From the NCBI RefSeq assembly GCF_003576645.1, contig NC_044922.1, positions 13,623,970 through 13,687,969 on the forward strand: a stretch of DNA of 64,000 nucleotides, in the 5' to 3' direction. Of the stretch, positions 34,048 through 44,673 are shown in pieces. The position numbers and the translations under genes are program-made. The DNA comes from Ipomoea triloba (taxonomy: Eukaryota > Streptophyta > Magnoliopsida > Solanales > Convolvulaceae). A model generated the notes under the pieces. The model ran no database searches and was not told where the DNA came from. It saw nothing but the letters and a program-made list of their open reading frames with translations. Within the stretch, counting starts at the first letter, position 1. Every line of letters starts with the position of its first letter.

Positions 34048-35623
34048 TGTTAGGAACATACTGTAATAGGTTTTGATGATACCAAATGTAATGTTCAATC
34101 CCCTAAGTCTCGATAGATAGGAAATACATGTAAGTTCGACAAGTAAACTAAAAGCGAAAATACAACTGGGTAATTGAGCTCAACTCGAAAAATATTTAAG
34201 CTTAAGGTAAACTTGCTTGAACATCTTAGAAGTTTCGTGTTGTAAACTTATAGATAGATCAGAAGAAGGCACGAGACATTACTCGAGGAATAAGGGTCTG
34301 CGAGACATCAACTAAGTCTCGAGACATAAGCAGAGTTCGAGAGATGGAATCTCTCGAGACATCAATCCAGTTCGAGACATAGGATCGAGACATCAAGTAG
34401 TCGAGACATCATGTTTGGTCTCGATGAACCTGTACTTCTCCAAAGGATTGAATGACAGTTAACACGCATGGATGAAGTAATCTAAGTTTGGAGAAGAAGA
34501 ATATCATGGAGATAAAATATTAAGGAGGTGCCGAAAGAATATTATGGAACATAGAACAGCCGGAAGTGGATGCCACGTCAGAACTCCACAACAAACGGAT
34601 AGAAGATGCACCAATCAAAGGTCGGTCTTATTCCCTAAAACGAGGATCAATGGGAATATAAAAAGAGTAACTTTTACCAAAAGAAGTAAGTGGAGCATGG
34701 ACTCAAGACAGTGGAATATGGGATATTCACTACAAGACAAAAGGCTCAAGTTACTAGACCACCACTCCATGAAACGTGCTAAAAATATGCAAGTCCCATG
34801 ATCAGCATGGGAGACAGATTTCAAACGGAATAATTTTCCCTCCAACAGAATTATTCCTCAACTCTCATATATAAGGACGTGAAGACACAAGTTAAAAGAG
34901 GTTCGAATATTCTAAGCTATCATAAGAGGTGTCTGATTCAAACGTTCAAAGTGCAAGAGCTTAATCTGGAATATCATCCTTGATATTCACAAGTGCGAGA
35001 AAACACATCTTAGTGTTTTGAGAGAGTTACAAAGCTTCAACTACTACACATCTAGAAGGTGACCAAAACTGCTCTACAAGGAAGATCATTCAACGAAAGC
35101 TTTTGGTCAGATTGGAGATTGTTACATTCAACCTGTGACAACCGGAACAACCTTGTCTTGGAGAAGGCAAGAAGAGGCGGAGTAACCTGGGAGCTGTCTT
35201 GTGAAGATCCTGAGGCTTGAGGCGGGCTTCGTGATCAAAGCTCAAGTGCTCGATATTGTACTAAACAGGGAAGTTTTAGTGCAATCCTTCTAGGGAGTTT
35301 CTAGAAGAAGAGTGGACGTAGGCGGGTTGGCCGAACCAATTAAAAATCTCTCTCGCATTTACTTTCTGCGTTTATCTCTCGCTAACTATCTCTCGATCTG
35401 CACTGCATATAATCACACCTCTCGAACTAACTCAAACTCGTGCTAATTAAAAAGGGGATAACTTTTTCGCTGCGCATAAAACTTTGTCTTCATCTTGTGA
35501 GGTATCGGACCTAAACATCCTAAGTCCAATACACACGAGAGGTCGAAAAAGATTTGCAAAATCTTATACAAGTCTATTCACCCCCCCCCTCTAGACTTGT
35601 ACCCCATCCCCTTGGGACCAACA
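34048..35623 (+). repeat. 5' LTR of the Copia element
   Basis: Begins TGTTAGGAACATAC, ends GGGACCAACA. By eye it differs from the 3' LTR at about nine substitutions and two small length changes over about 1.58 kb (about 0.6%). A TATA box TATATAAGG lies at 34868-34876. U3 at 34265-34440 carries at least eight CGAGACAT(C/A/T) motifs and TCTCGAGA palindromes. Towards the end of the LTR there are repeated CTCTCG(A/C) phrases. Confidence 0.93.
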
Positions 35624-35625
35624 AT

Positions 35626-35637
35626 TGGTATCAGAGC
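35626..35637 (+). other. Primer binding site
   Basis: TGGTATCAGAGC, complementary to the 3' end of plant initiator tRNA-Met, two bases after the 5' LTR end. Confidence 0.92.
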
Positions 35638-35734
35638 AAGTTCTCTGATCGATATAAACCTTTGTTTATATTGCCTAGAGATCCTTATTTGAAAAATCTT
35701 TTAAAAAGTTTTCAAAGCACGAGATAATTTTCAA

Positions 35735-36592
35735 TATGGACAGCATGTTGTCGAGACATCTTCTTTTTTATCTTAGCAGGTTTGACGACTGAAAAACACG
35801 CATGCTTGCGTATCTATCAGCCCTCCATGATGAGATGGCCGAGGTTATATCAACTGGACCAGTCAAAATCCTGATGGTCAACACTGTCGCAGAACAAACA
35901 AAAGACACACCAAAGTACGTCCCAAAACCTAGGGAAGAATGGACGAGTGATGATAGGAAGAGAAACAACCTTGACAACATTGCCAAGGATATCCTCTTCA
36001 GGTCAATAGATGAAACCATCTTCCCACGAGTAAGAAAATGCACCACTGCAAAAGAGGTATGGGACACTTTGATGTTGATTGGTGAAGGTGACGAACAGGA
36101 AAAGGAGAACAAGCTAACTGTGGCGATGAAGAAGTTCGAGGACTTCAAGATGAAGCCAGGAGAGAGCATCGACAGCATGGAATCTCGGTTCATGAAGCTG
36201 TCGACCGAAATTAGTGACCTCAAGAAGGAGATCCCACAAAAGGAGCTAAACCTGAAGGTCTTACGAGGCCTTACCAAGGAGTGGGAGATGAAGGTGATCA
36301 CAATGCGCGATCACAGGGATCTGAAGAACACCACAACCGACCAACTATTTAGAGATCTCAAAGCCTTCGAATTTGAGATGTTCCCGAGAGATGAGGACGT
36401 GGTGGACAGACGGAATGTGGCACTAGTTGCTGATCAACCATCCACCTCCTCAAGGTCAGATCCTAATCCCACAAATCTTTTATCTGACGAACAATTTGCT
36501 CTTTTTATGAGAAAATTCAGGAAATTCATGAAGAAGACACTAGAGAGCAATACAAGTTCACCTTCCTCCTCAAGAAGGAAAAATGAAAGATA
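35735..36592 (+). pseudogene. Copia gag, N-terminal part, broken
   Basis: A gag coat region: RMLAYLSALHDEMAEVI near the start, then KEVWDTLMLIGEG, FKMKPGESIDSMESRFMKL and KEIPQKELNLKVLRGL. An ATG at 35735 is followed by an in-frame TGA at about 35790, where Copia gag normally has a conserved tryptophan just before the (K)xRM motif. The frame then stays open to 36592, where it leaves the frame of the zinc knuckle. The protein would form the particle shell. As assembled it is inactive. Confidence 0.8.
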
Positions 36593-37972
36593 ACATCCAA
36601 GAGAACAGAGGAAGAAAATCAAGGTCTATGCTACAACTGTAGGAGACCGGGGCATTTCAAGGCCGAATGTCCTTATCCACCGGTAAGCAAGCATCAAGGC
36701 CAAGAAGGAAAGGATTCCAGAAGGAAAGAGGAATCCAGGGAGAAGCCAGCACAAGGAGGCTTCAAAAGTTCATCAAAGACACATTCGCGCAGGAAGGCGC
36801 TTGTGGCTGAGGAACTTGAGAAGGCAATCGAGGAGTCCGAGACATCAAGCTCCAGCGAGAGCAGCAGCAGCTCAGAGGATGAGAGGGGGCTCATCTGCTT
36901 ATACACTACAGAAGAGGAGGATCAATGTTTAATGGCTATTAACAATGAGGTAACCTCTACTTCTACATCTCGCTGCTCTATTTCTACTTCTCAATGCTCT
37001 TCTTTTAGAAGCGACGAGGATATCTTTGAGACCATGGAATTACTTAAGAGGGACCTCAGCATCGCTAATAGAACTCATGCTAAAGTAATGGAAGAAAACA
37101 GTAGACTAATTGCTGAAAGAGAGATGCTTAAGAATGTCTCGAAAGAGAATTCAGAGCTAACTCTTAAAGTAAGCAACTTAGAAGCTGAGATCATCCAACT
37201 TAAGGAAGAGTGCAAAGCTCGAGAGACTAGAGAGCTTAATCATAGAGAGGTTATTGCATCATATACTAATTCCTCCAAAGCTGTGGAGAAAATGGTTAAT
37301 GATCATAGACCTACAAATGATAGAACCGGACTAGGGTTCCGTCAGAACTGTCTCTCGAGAGATAAGCAGACCAACGGTTTGGGAACTTTAAGCAATGGAG
37401 GATCTCAACCCAAACCGAATAAATGTCATAAAGGACCAATAGGAAAGACCAGAGTAGCTATTCTCAAACCGTTCCTATACACCAGAAATGGAAAGTATAG
37501 GAAAGCTACAAAGAATGGCCGGGTTACCAATTTCGAGAGATCACCTAGCTATCTCTCGCAAGGCCATTCCGAGTACAAGAGAAGCTATATTCCATATAAT
37601 GCGCCTCAAGGCAAATATGGAAGGTCTGAGATCCATAGAGATAGGAACTCACGGATGGAGGAAGGCAGACACTACCCATCCGATGAGGATTGGTCACAAG
37701 ATTATGAACCGTGGAATAAACCTCAGTTTCAACGGTACCACGTGACCAAACAGGCTATGAAGGACATGGTGCGTAAGTTCGAGGTCAAGCCTCAACCTAA
37801 ACTGATTTATGCACCTAAGAGGCCCAGAGTCTTTGCTAGCATTCCTTATGATTATCAATCGTATAATGGCTACATTGCACCTAGGCCTGGAGTAATGGGT
37901 CCGAGGTATAAATGGATGCCTAAACTCACTAACCAATCAGGACCCAAAGTTTGGGTACCTCAATCTGCTTGA
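36587..37972 (+). pseudogene. Copia gag end: zinc knuckle and coiled-coil region
   Basis: In a different frame from the gag start, a CCHC knuckle (CYNCRRPGHFKAEC) begins about 15 residues in. Ser/Glu-rich acidic sequence and a coiled-coil stretch follow (ENSRLIAEREMLKNVSKEN.., about 37090-37240), then a basic, tyrosine-rich tail ending GPKVWVPQSA. The knuckle binds the element's RNA. The frame break against gag lies near 36585, in an A-rich stretch. The protease frame is offset again at the other end. Confidence 0.8.
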
Positions 37973-40900
37973 TTTGCATGCAGGACACTAGGGACATATG
38001 GTTCATTGACAGTGGATGTTCGAGACATATGACTGGAAATCTAACACTGCTAGAGGACATCCATCCTATCGAAGGTCCCTTGGTAACATTCGGAGACGAC
38101 GAGAAGAAAGGACGTACAAAGGCTGTTGGTGAGATCCATAAGAATGAGTTGGTGATCAAGGAAGTATCCTACGTTGAAGGACTCAAGTTTAACCTCCTTA
38201 GCACAAGCCAATTCTGTGACAAGGGCTACAAAGTTATCTTCACCAAAAGCAAGTGCCAGATCATAAAAGAGGAATCTCTCGAAGTTGTCCTGGAAGCAGC
38301 AAGGAAAGGAAACATGTACATAGTGGATTGGAGATCTGCTAAACCATCCCTATGTATGCTAGCAAGGAGCAAAGAGGACTTATGCTGGGATTGGCACAGT
38401 AAGCTTAGTCATCTAAACTTCAAAACTATCAACAAGCTTACTAAGAGGAACCTTGTGGAAGGACTGCCCAAAGTTACGTTTCGAAAGGACAAGATTTGTG
38501 ATGCATGTCAACGCTGCAAACAGATTAAATCCTCTTTCAAAACCAAAGCCGAGACATCATCTACTAGACCATTAAGTTTTCTTCATATGGACTTATTTGG
38601 CCCGGTGGATCCATCCAGCATGAGAGGAAGAAAGTATACTCTTGTGGTAGTAGATGACTACACAAGATTCACCTGGACCGTGTTCTTAACCAAGAAAAGC
38701 GAGACAAAAGTTGCCCTACCAAACCTTTTGAAGCAAGTTCAAGTTGAAAAGGATGTCTCGATACTCAAAATTCGGTCAGATCAGGGAGGAGAGTTCGTTA
38801 ACCAAGTGATCGAGAGCTACTGCAACGAGAACGGGATTCATCATCAGTTGTCAGCTGCTCAAACACCTCAACAGAACGGCGTTGCTGAAAGGAGGAACAG
38901 GACTCTCAAGGAAGCTGCAAGGACCATGCTCTCACAAGCCAATATATCTCAGGGATTTTGGGCTGAAGCAGTCAACACAGCATGCTACACCCAAAATCGG
39001 TCCTTGATCATGAAAGGAGTTGGTAAGACTCCGTACGAGTTGTGGAACGGGAGGAAACCGAATGTAAGCTACTTCCACACATTCGGATGCAAATGTTATA
39101 TCCACAACAATGGAAAGACTCAGTTAAGGGCTTTTGACGAAAAGGCAGACGATGGAATATTTCTGGGATACTCATCGACAAGTAAAGCATTTAGAGTCTT
39201 CAACAAGCGGAGATTCGTGGTTGAAGAATCCATACATGTCTCCTTTGATGATAGAGCATCGACAGATCAACCATCAAAGTCAATAGAAGCAGCTGAAAAC
39301 TCTAAGGAAGTTTAGCCGGAAACGATCGAGAGATCAGACTTACCTCTCGATGGGAAGCAGTCGATAGTTCGAGACGTAGCAGAACTCCAGTCAGAATCAG
39401 ATGATGAAGACACTACAAAGAAGAATGCTACTGATTCAGTTGATTCAGTCCAGATCATAGATGATCCTTCCACATCCCAACCAACTACCAAGGAGTCAAC
39501 TGAGGAGCCACAACCCGATCTAAGATGGCTTAGAAGTCATCCCGCTGATCAAGTGATTGGAGATGTACGTGACAAGGTTCGGACCAGATCAACATACAGA
39601 GAAAGCATGATCGCTTGCTTTCTATCACAAATAGAGCCTAAGGTGATTGATGAGGCTCTAAGTGATCCAGATTGGGTGCAAGCCATGCAAGAGGAACTTC
39701 ATCAGTTTGAAAGGAACGACGTTTGGGAACTAGTTCCGAGACCTCATCATCAGAATGTCATTGGAACAAAGTGGGTGTTCAGAAACAAGATGAATGAGGA
39801 TGGAGTCATTGTTAGGAACAAGGCCAGACTTGTTGCCAAAGGTTACTGTCAGGAGGAAGGAATAGATTTTGATGTTGCCAAAGGTTACTGTCAGGAGGAA
39901 GGAATAGATTTTGATGAAACCTTCGCTCCCTGTCAGGAGGAAGGAATAGATTTTGATGAAACCTTCGCTCCGGTGGCACAGGAAGGAATAGATTTTGATG
40001 AAACCTTCGCTCCGGTGGCACGTCTCGAAGTAGATTTTGATGAAACCTTCGCTCCGGTGGCACGTCTCGAAGCCATTCGTGATGAAACCTTCGCTCCGGT
40101 GGCACGTCTCGAAGCCATTCGTATCTTTCTCGCATATGCCGCCTTCAAAGACTTCAAAGTGTATCAAATGGATGTCAAGAGCGCTTTTCTGAACGGACTT
40201 CTTGAAGAAGAGGTGTACGTTGAACAACCTCCGGGTTTCTTGAAGGACGTGGGAGCTGACAAAGTATACAAGTTGAAGAAGGCACTTTACGGCTTGAAAC
40301 AAGCTCCGAGAGCTTGGTATGATATCTTATCCTCTTTTCTACTTCAATGTGGGTTCACCAAAGGCCTAGTGGACAAAACATTGTTTAGAATTAAGGATGG
40401 GGATCATATCTTATTGGTGCAAATCTATGTGGACGATATCATCTTTGGGAGCACCAATCCAGACTTGTGCGAGAAATTCTCCAGTTTGATGAAAGGGAAG
40501 TTCGAGATGAGCATGATGGGAGAACTCAACTACTTCCTTGGACTACAAGTGAGACAACTTAAGGAAGGTATTTTCATCAACCAGGAGAAATACACCAAGG
40601 ATCTGCTCAGGAAATACAATATAGAAGGGAAATCTTCAGTCAAAGTGCCCATGGGAACCTCTCTACGTATCGATGTTGACAGTGAAGGTCGAGAGGTCGA
40701 TCAAACAACGTATCGAGGTATCATCGGATCTCTTCTTTATTTAACTACTAGTAGACCAGATATATCCTTTGCAGTAGGTGTATGTGCTAGATTTCAGGTA
40801 AGTCCTAAGGAAAGTCACCTCAATGCATCTAAGAAGATTCTTAGATATCTCAAGGGTACGCAAAGTGTTGGACTTTGGTATTTGAAAGGTGGATCTTTCG

Positions 40901-42334
40901 AACTTATGGGATATTCAGATGCGGACTTTGCCGGTTGCAAAATTGATCGAAAGAGCACATCTGGGACATGTCAGTTTCTAGGTGGAAGACTTGTCTCATG
41001 GTTTAGCAAGAAACAACATTCGATAGCTACAAGTACCGCTGAGGCAGAATATGTAGCAGCTGGAAGTTGTTGTGCTCAGATCTTATGGATNTTTTGATGA
41101 AACCTTCGCTCCGGTGGCACGTCTCGAAGCCATTCGTATCTTTCTCGCATATGCCGCCTTCAAAGACTTCAAAGTGTATCAAATGGATGTCAAGAGCGCT
41201 TTTCTGAACGGACTTCTTGAAGAAGAGGTGTACGTTGAACAACCTCCGGGTTTCTTGAAGGACGTGGGAGCTGACAAAGTATACAAGTTGAAGAAGGCAC
41301 TTTACGGCTTGAAACAAGCTCCGAGAGCTTGGTATGATATCTTATCCTCTTTTCTACTTCAATGTGGGTTCACCAAAGGCCTAGTGGACAAAACATTGTT
41401 TAGAATTAAGGATGGGGATCATATCTTATTGGTGCAAATCTATGTGGACGATATCATCTTTGGGAGCACCAATCCAGACTTGTGCGAGAAATTCTCCAGT
41501 TTGATGAAAGGGAAGTTCGAGATGAGCATGATGGGAGAACTCAACTACTTCCTTGGACTACAAGTGAGACAACTTAAGGAAGGTATTTTCATCAACCAGG
41601 AGAAATACACCAAGGATCTGCTCAGGAAATACAATATAGAAGGGAAATCTTCAGTCAAAGTGCCCATGGGAACCTCTCTACGTATCGATGTTGACAGTGA
41701 AGGTCGAGAGGTCGATCAAACAACGTATCGAGGTATCATCGGATCTCTTCTTTATTTAACTACTAGTAGACCAGATATATCCTTTGCAGTAGGTGTATGT
41801 GCTAGATTTCAGGTAAGTCCTAAGGAAAGTCACCTCAATGCATCTAAGAAGATTCTTAGATATCTCAAGGGTACGCAAAGTGTTGGACTTTGGTATTTGA
41901 AAGGTGGATCTTTCGAACTTATGGGATATTCAGATGCGGACTTTGCCGGTTGCAAAATTGATCGAAAGAGCACATCTGGGACATGTCAGTTTCTAGGTGG
42001 AAGACTTGTCTCATGGTTTAGCAAGAAACAACATTCGATAGCTACAAGTACCGCTGAGGCAGAATATGTAGCAGCTGGAAGTTGTTGTGCTCAGATCTTA
42101 TGGATGAAGCAACAGCTAATGGATTATGGTGTTGAGTGTAAGGAGGTTAAAATTATGTGTGACAATACAAGTGCTATTGCCATCACCCACAACCCAGTGT
42201 TACACTCCAGAACAAAGCATATTGATATTAAGTATCACTTCATCCGAGACCACGTTGAGAAAAAGGACATTACTTTGGAATATGTTGCAACGGAGGAGCA
42301 ACTAGCGGATATTTTTCACAAAAGCGTTATGTGA
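37951..42334 (+). pseudogene. Copia pol: protease, integrase, RT, RNase H
   Basis: Domains in order: protease DSGCSRHMTG (about 38008); integrase zinc domain HSKLSHLNF..CDACQRC (about 38395-38520); integrase core with MDLFGPV, RSDQGGEF and QNGVAERRNRTL; RT with [41 protein letters not shown] and the catalytic YVDD; RNase H with GYSDADFAG and ATSTAEAEY. Breaks: TAG at 39313-39315 between integrase and RT; a staggered stutter at 39841-40110; a single-N join at 41091 after which RT/RNase H is repeated; and the conserved RNase H end lies in another frame after a T run near 42310. Start at 37951 is only the open-frame limit, not an ATG. Confidence 0.88.
39841..40110 (+). repeat. Staggered stutter of one RT segment (assembly artefact)
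   Basis: Overlapping windows of about 42-60 bases from one stretch (..CAGGAGGAAGGAATAGAT.., ..GAAACCTTCGCTCCGGTGG.., ..CGTCTCGAAGCCATTCGT..) are laid end to end. Each begins some 10-15 bases further on than the last. The protein motif [12 protein letters not shown] appears several times where Copia RT has it once. The frame stays open only because each window shift is a multiple of three. Confidence 0.8.
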
Positions 42335-42538
42335 AAATAGATTCTCTCAACTAAGGTTAGAATTGGGAATGATAGAATTGAGTTGAACGGTCAAATCTTA
42401 TCTCCTTGTATTTAGTGCCATGAACTGTTTCGCATGTGAGGGGCAGTTTCATCAACTTTATGGCAGCCTTGAAGTTACACAGCATTGAATGGTCATTCAT
42501 TTAGTATCTCGTGACTCAACAGTGCTAAGTTTTTGGGC

Positions 42539-42547
42539 TATAAATAG
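42539..42547 (+). promoter_or_regulatory. Internal TATA box after pol
   Basis: GGGC-TATAAATAG-AGG lies about 200 bp after the pol end and 38 bp before the ATG of a small lysine-rich ORF. It is repeated in the copied piece (about 43313). Whether it drives transcription is inference. Confidence 0.45.
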
Positions 42548-42584
42548 AGGTGTTTCCTCAGCAGTTTATGTCATCAACTTCTTC

Positions 42585-42955
42585 ATGGAGAAGAAGAAAG
42601 GAAAAGATGATGTACCTTCTGGTATAGAGGAAGGAAATCGGCAGTTAAGTCCAAAGACTTTCAAGGAGAAAACTATCCAGAATCAACTAAGGGTGAACAG
42701 ATTGCGGAGCTTCCTGATAATCCAAGCAAGCATCCTATTCCCATCCAAGGTGAATGGATCCCCAAATGCGAGGAGATCCGCAACGGTGGGATACTGGAAT
42801 CAGGAGAAGAGTCTCGTATAAGTGGGACTCTTACAGCTGCACATTCTGGAAAAGGATCTCCCTCAACCAAATGGAGAACCAAGGGAAAGGGAGAAGGAGC
42901 CTGTGAGGAGTGCAGCAGCGGAGAGGTAGAGAAGAACAAGAAGAGTTAGCCACCT
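42585..42955 (+). pseudogene. Small unknown ORF between pol and env-like region
   Basis: ATG 42585 opens MEKKKGKDDVPSGIEEGNRQ.. in one frame. From about 42660 a coding-like, charged sequence (GENYPESTKGEQIAELPDNP.., then KWRTKGKGEGACEECSSGEV) continues in a second frame to TAG near 42949. It therefore looks like one small ORF of about 120 residues with a frame break. I do not recognise the protein. A copy is present at 43359-43729. Confidence 0.4.
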
Positions 42956-44566
42956 CTAGTTCTGTAACTAGAATAAATAGGACTTTAGATGGCTAGTTCC
43001 TGCTCTGANCACTTCATCCGAGATCATGTTGAGAAAAAGGATATAACTTTGGAATATGTTGCAACGGAGGAGCAACTAGCGGATATTTTTCACAAAAGCG
43101 TTATGTGAAAATAGATTCTCTCAACTAAGGTTAGAATTGGGAATGATAGAATTGAGTTGAACGGTCAAATCTTATCTCCTTGTATTTAGTGCCATGAACT
43201 GTTTCGCATGTGAGGGGCAGTTTCATCAACTTTATGGCAGCCTTGAAGTTACACAGCATTGAATGGTCATTCATTTAGTATCTCGTGACTCAACAGTGCT
43301 AAGTTTTTGGGCTATAAATAGAGGTGTTTCCTCAGCAGTTTATGTCATCAACTTCTTCATGGAGAAGAAGAAAGGAAAAGATGATGTACCTTCTGGTATA
43401 GAGGAAGGAAATCGGCAGTTAAGTCCAAAGACTTTCAAGGAGAAAACTATCCAGAATCAACTAAGGGTGAACAGATTGCGGAGCTTCCTGATAATCCAAG
43501 CAAGCATCCTATTCCCATCCAAGGTGAATGGATCCCCAAATGCGAGGAGATCCGCAACGGTGGGATACTGGAATCAGGAGAAGAGTCTCGTATAAGTGGG
43601 ACTCTTACAGCTGCACATTCTGGAAAAGGATCTCCCTCAACCAAATGGAGAACCAAGGGAAAGGGAGAAGGAGCCTGTGAGGAGTGCAGCAGCGGAGAGG
43701 TAGAGAAGAACAAGAAGAGTTAGCCACCTCTAGTTCTGTAACTAGAATAAATAGGACTTTAGATGGCTAGTTCCTGCTCTGAAATTAGATTCCTATATGG
43801 CTATCCAAGGCCAAACAAAAGTTTCTAGGGAATCTAATAGTATATTGATTCATATGTAATGTATCTGGAAATCACTAAATGAACTTAAGGAAATGTTCCA
43901 AGTGATATCTTTTGGATGAATCAATCTTGTTCTTTTTGTAATCTGTGTTCGAAAGGTAGTTCGAGAGATACTCATTCAGTTTGCCTATATACGATGTCTC
44001 GAAGAAGGGGAGTTCGAGAGATCACTTCGAAAGATAACAAACTGATTCTATATGTATCTCAAAAATGGAGGAATAAGGAGGGTTAGGGATCAATCACTCA
44101 GGGGGAAGATCCTTAACCACTTGAACATGTTGCCATGGGTTCAACCAAGTCAAGACGAAGGAATAAGGAGGTTTAGGGATCAATCACTCAGGGGGAAGAT
44201 CCTTAAACTAGTACAACCGAGTGTTCACCTTCGAGAGGTGAAACTGATGTGTTCAACGGATATATGTGGAACGGCTAATTTGGAAATTAATGTTAGCCAC
44301 GTAATCTTCGGTTACTGACGGTTTCCCAAGTTTTAAGGGCACTATCTTGATTAGTGGGAGCATGCTTATAAAGTTATCTTATCTTATAACCCCACTTTTA
44401 AATCTTAAACCGTCCCATACTTTCCCAAAAATACCCTTACCATATCTTATACAAATAACCGTTATAGAAGGGTATTTCTGATCTTTCACGTCTTTTAAAT
44501 TAACCAGGATCCTAATTCGGGTTAAACTCTCAACCCTACCTATATATCCGACCCGAATCCACAAGA

Positions 44567-44573
44567 TATAAAA
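44567..44573 (+). promoter_or_regulatory. Internal TATA box before the env-like ORF
   Basis: GA-TATAAAA-GCC lies 101 bp before the ATG at 44674. The intervening leader is C/A-rich and free of ATG (CCAAACCCATCTTCCTTACC..), like the leader of a host gene. This suggests that the ORF downstream of pol may be transcribed on its own. Confidence 0.5.
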
Positions 44574-44673
44574 GCCAAACCCATCTTCCTTACCCGGATT
44601 CAAGCTCAAACCGAATACCCAAAATCCCCAAAATTCCAAACACTATACTCATTCCCTCCAAAACATCAAGCTA

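Larger units (their letters stand above)
41091..43009. other. Single-N joins at 41091 and 43009 with repeated sequence
   Basis: N at 41091 is followed by a copy of 40081-41090 (about 1.01 kb, no difference seen). N at 43009 is followed by a copy of 42226-43008; its first 50 bases differ at several sites (GATCATGTTGAG versus GACCACGTTGAG) and the rest is the same. This pattern suggests contigs from one or more copies of the element joined with unresolved overlap. Confidence 0.8.

Noticed and set aside
34544..34801. 85-residue ORF, repeated at 49199-49456
   Set aside because: It lies in the U3 part of both LTRs and is present twice only because the LTR is.
39812..40302. Minus-strand repetitive ORFs in pol
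   Set aside because: Shadows of the assembly stutter on the opposite strand of RT.
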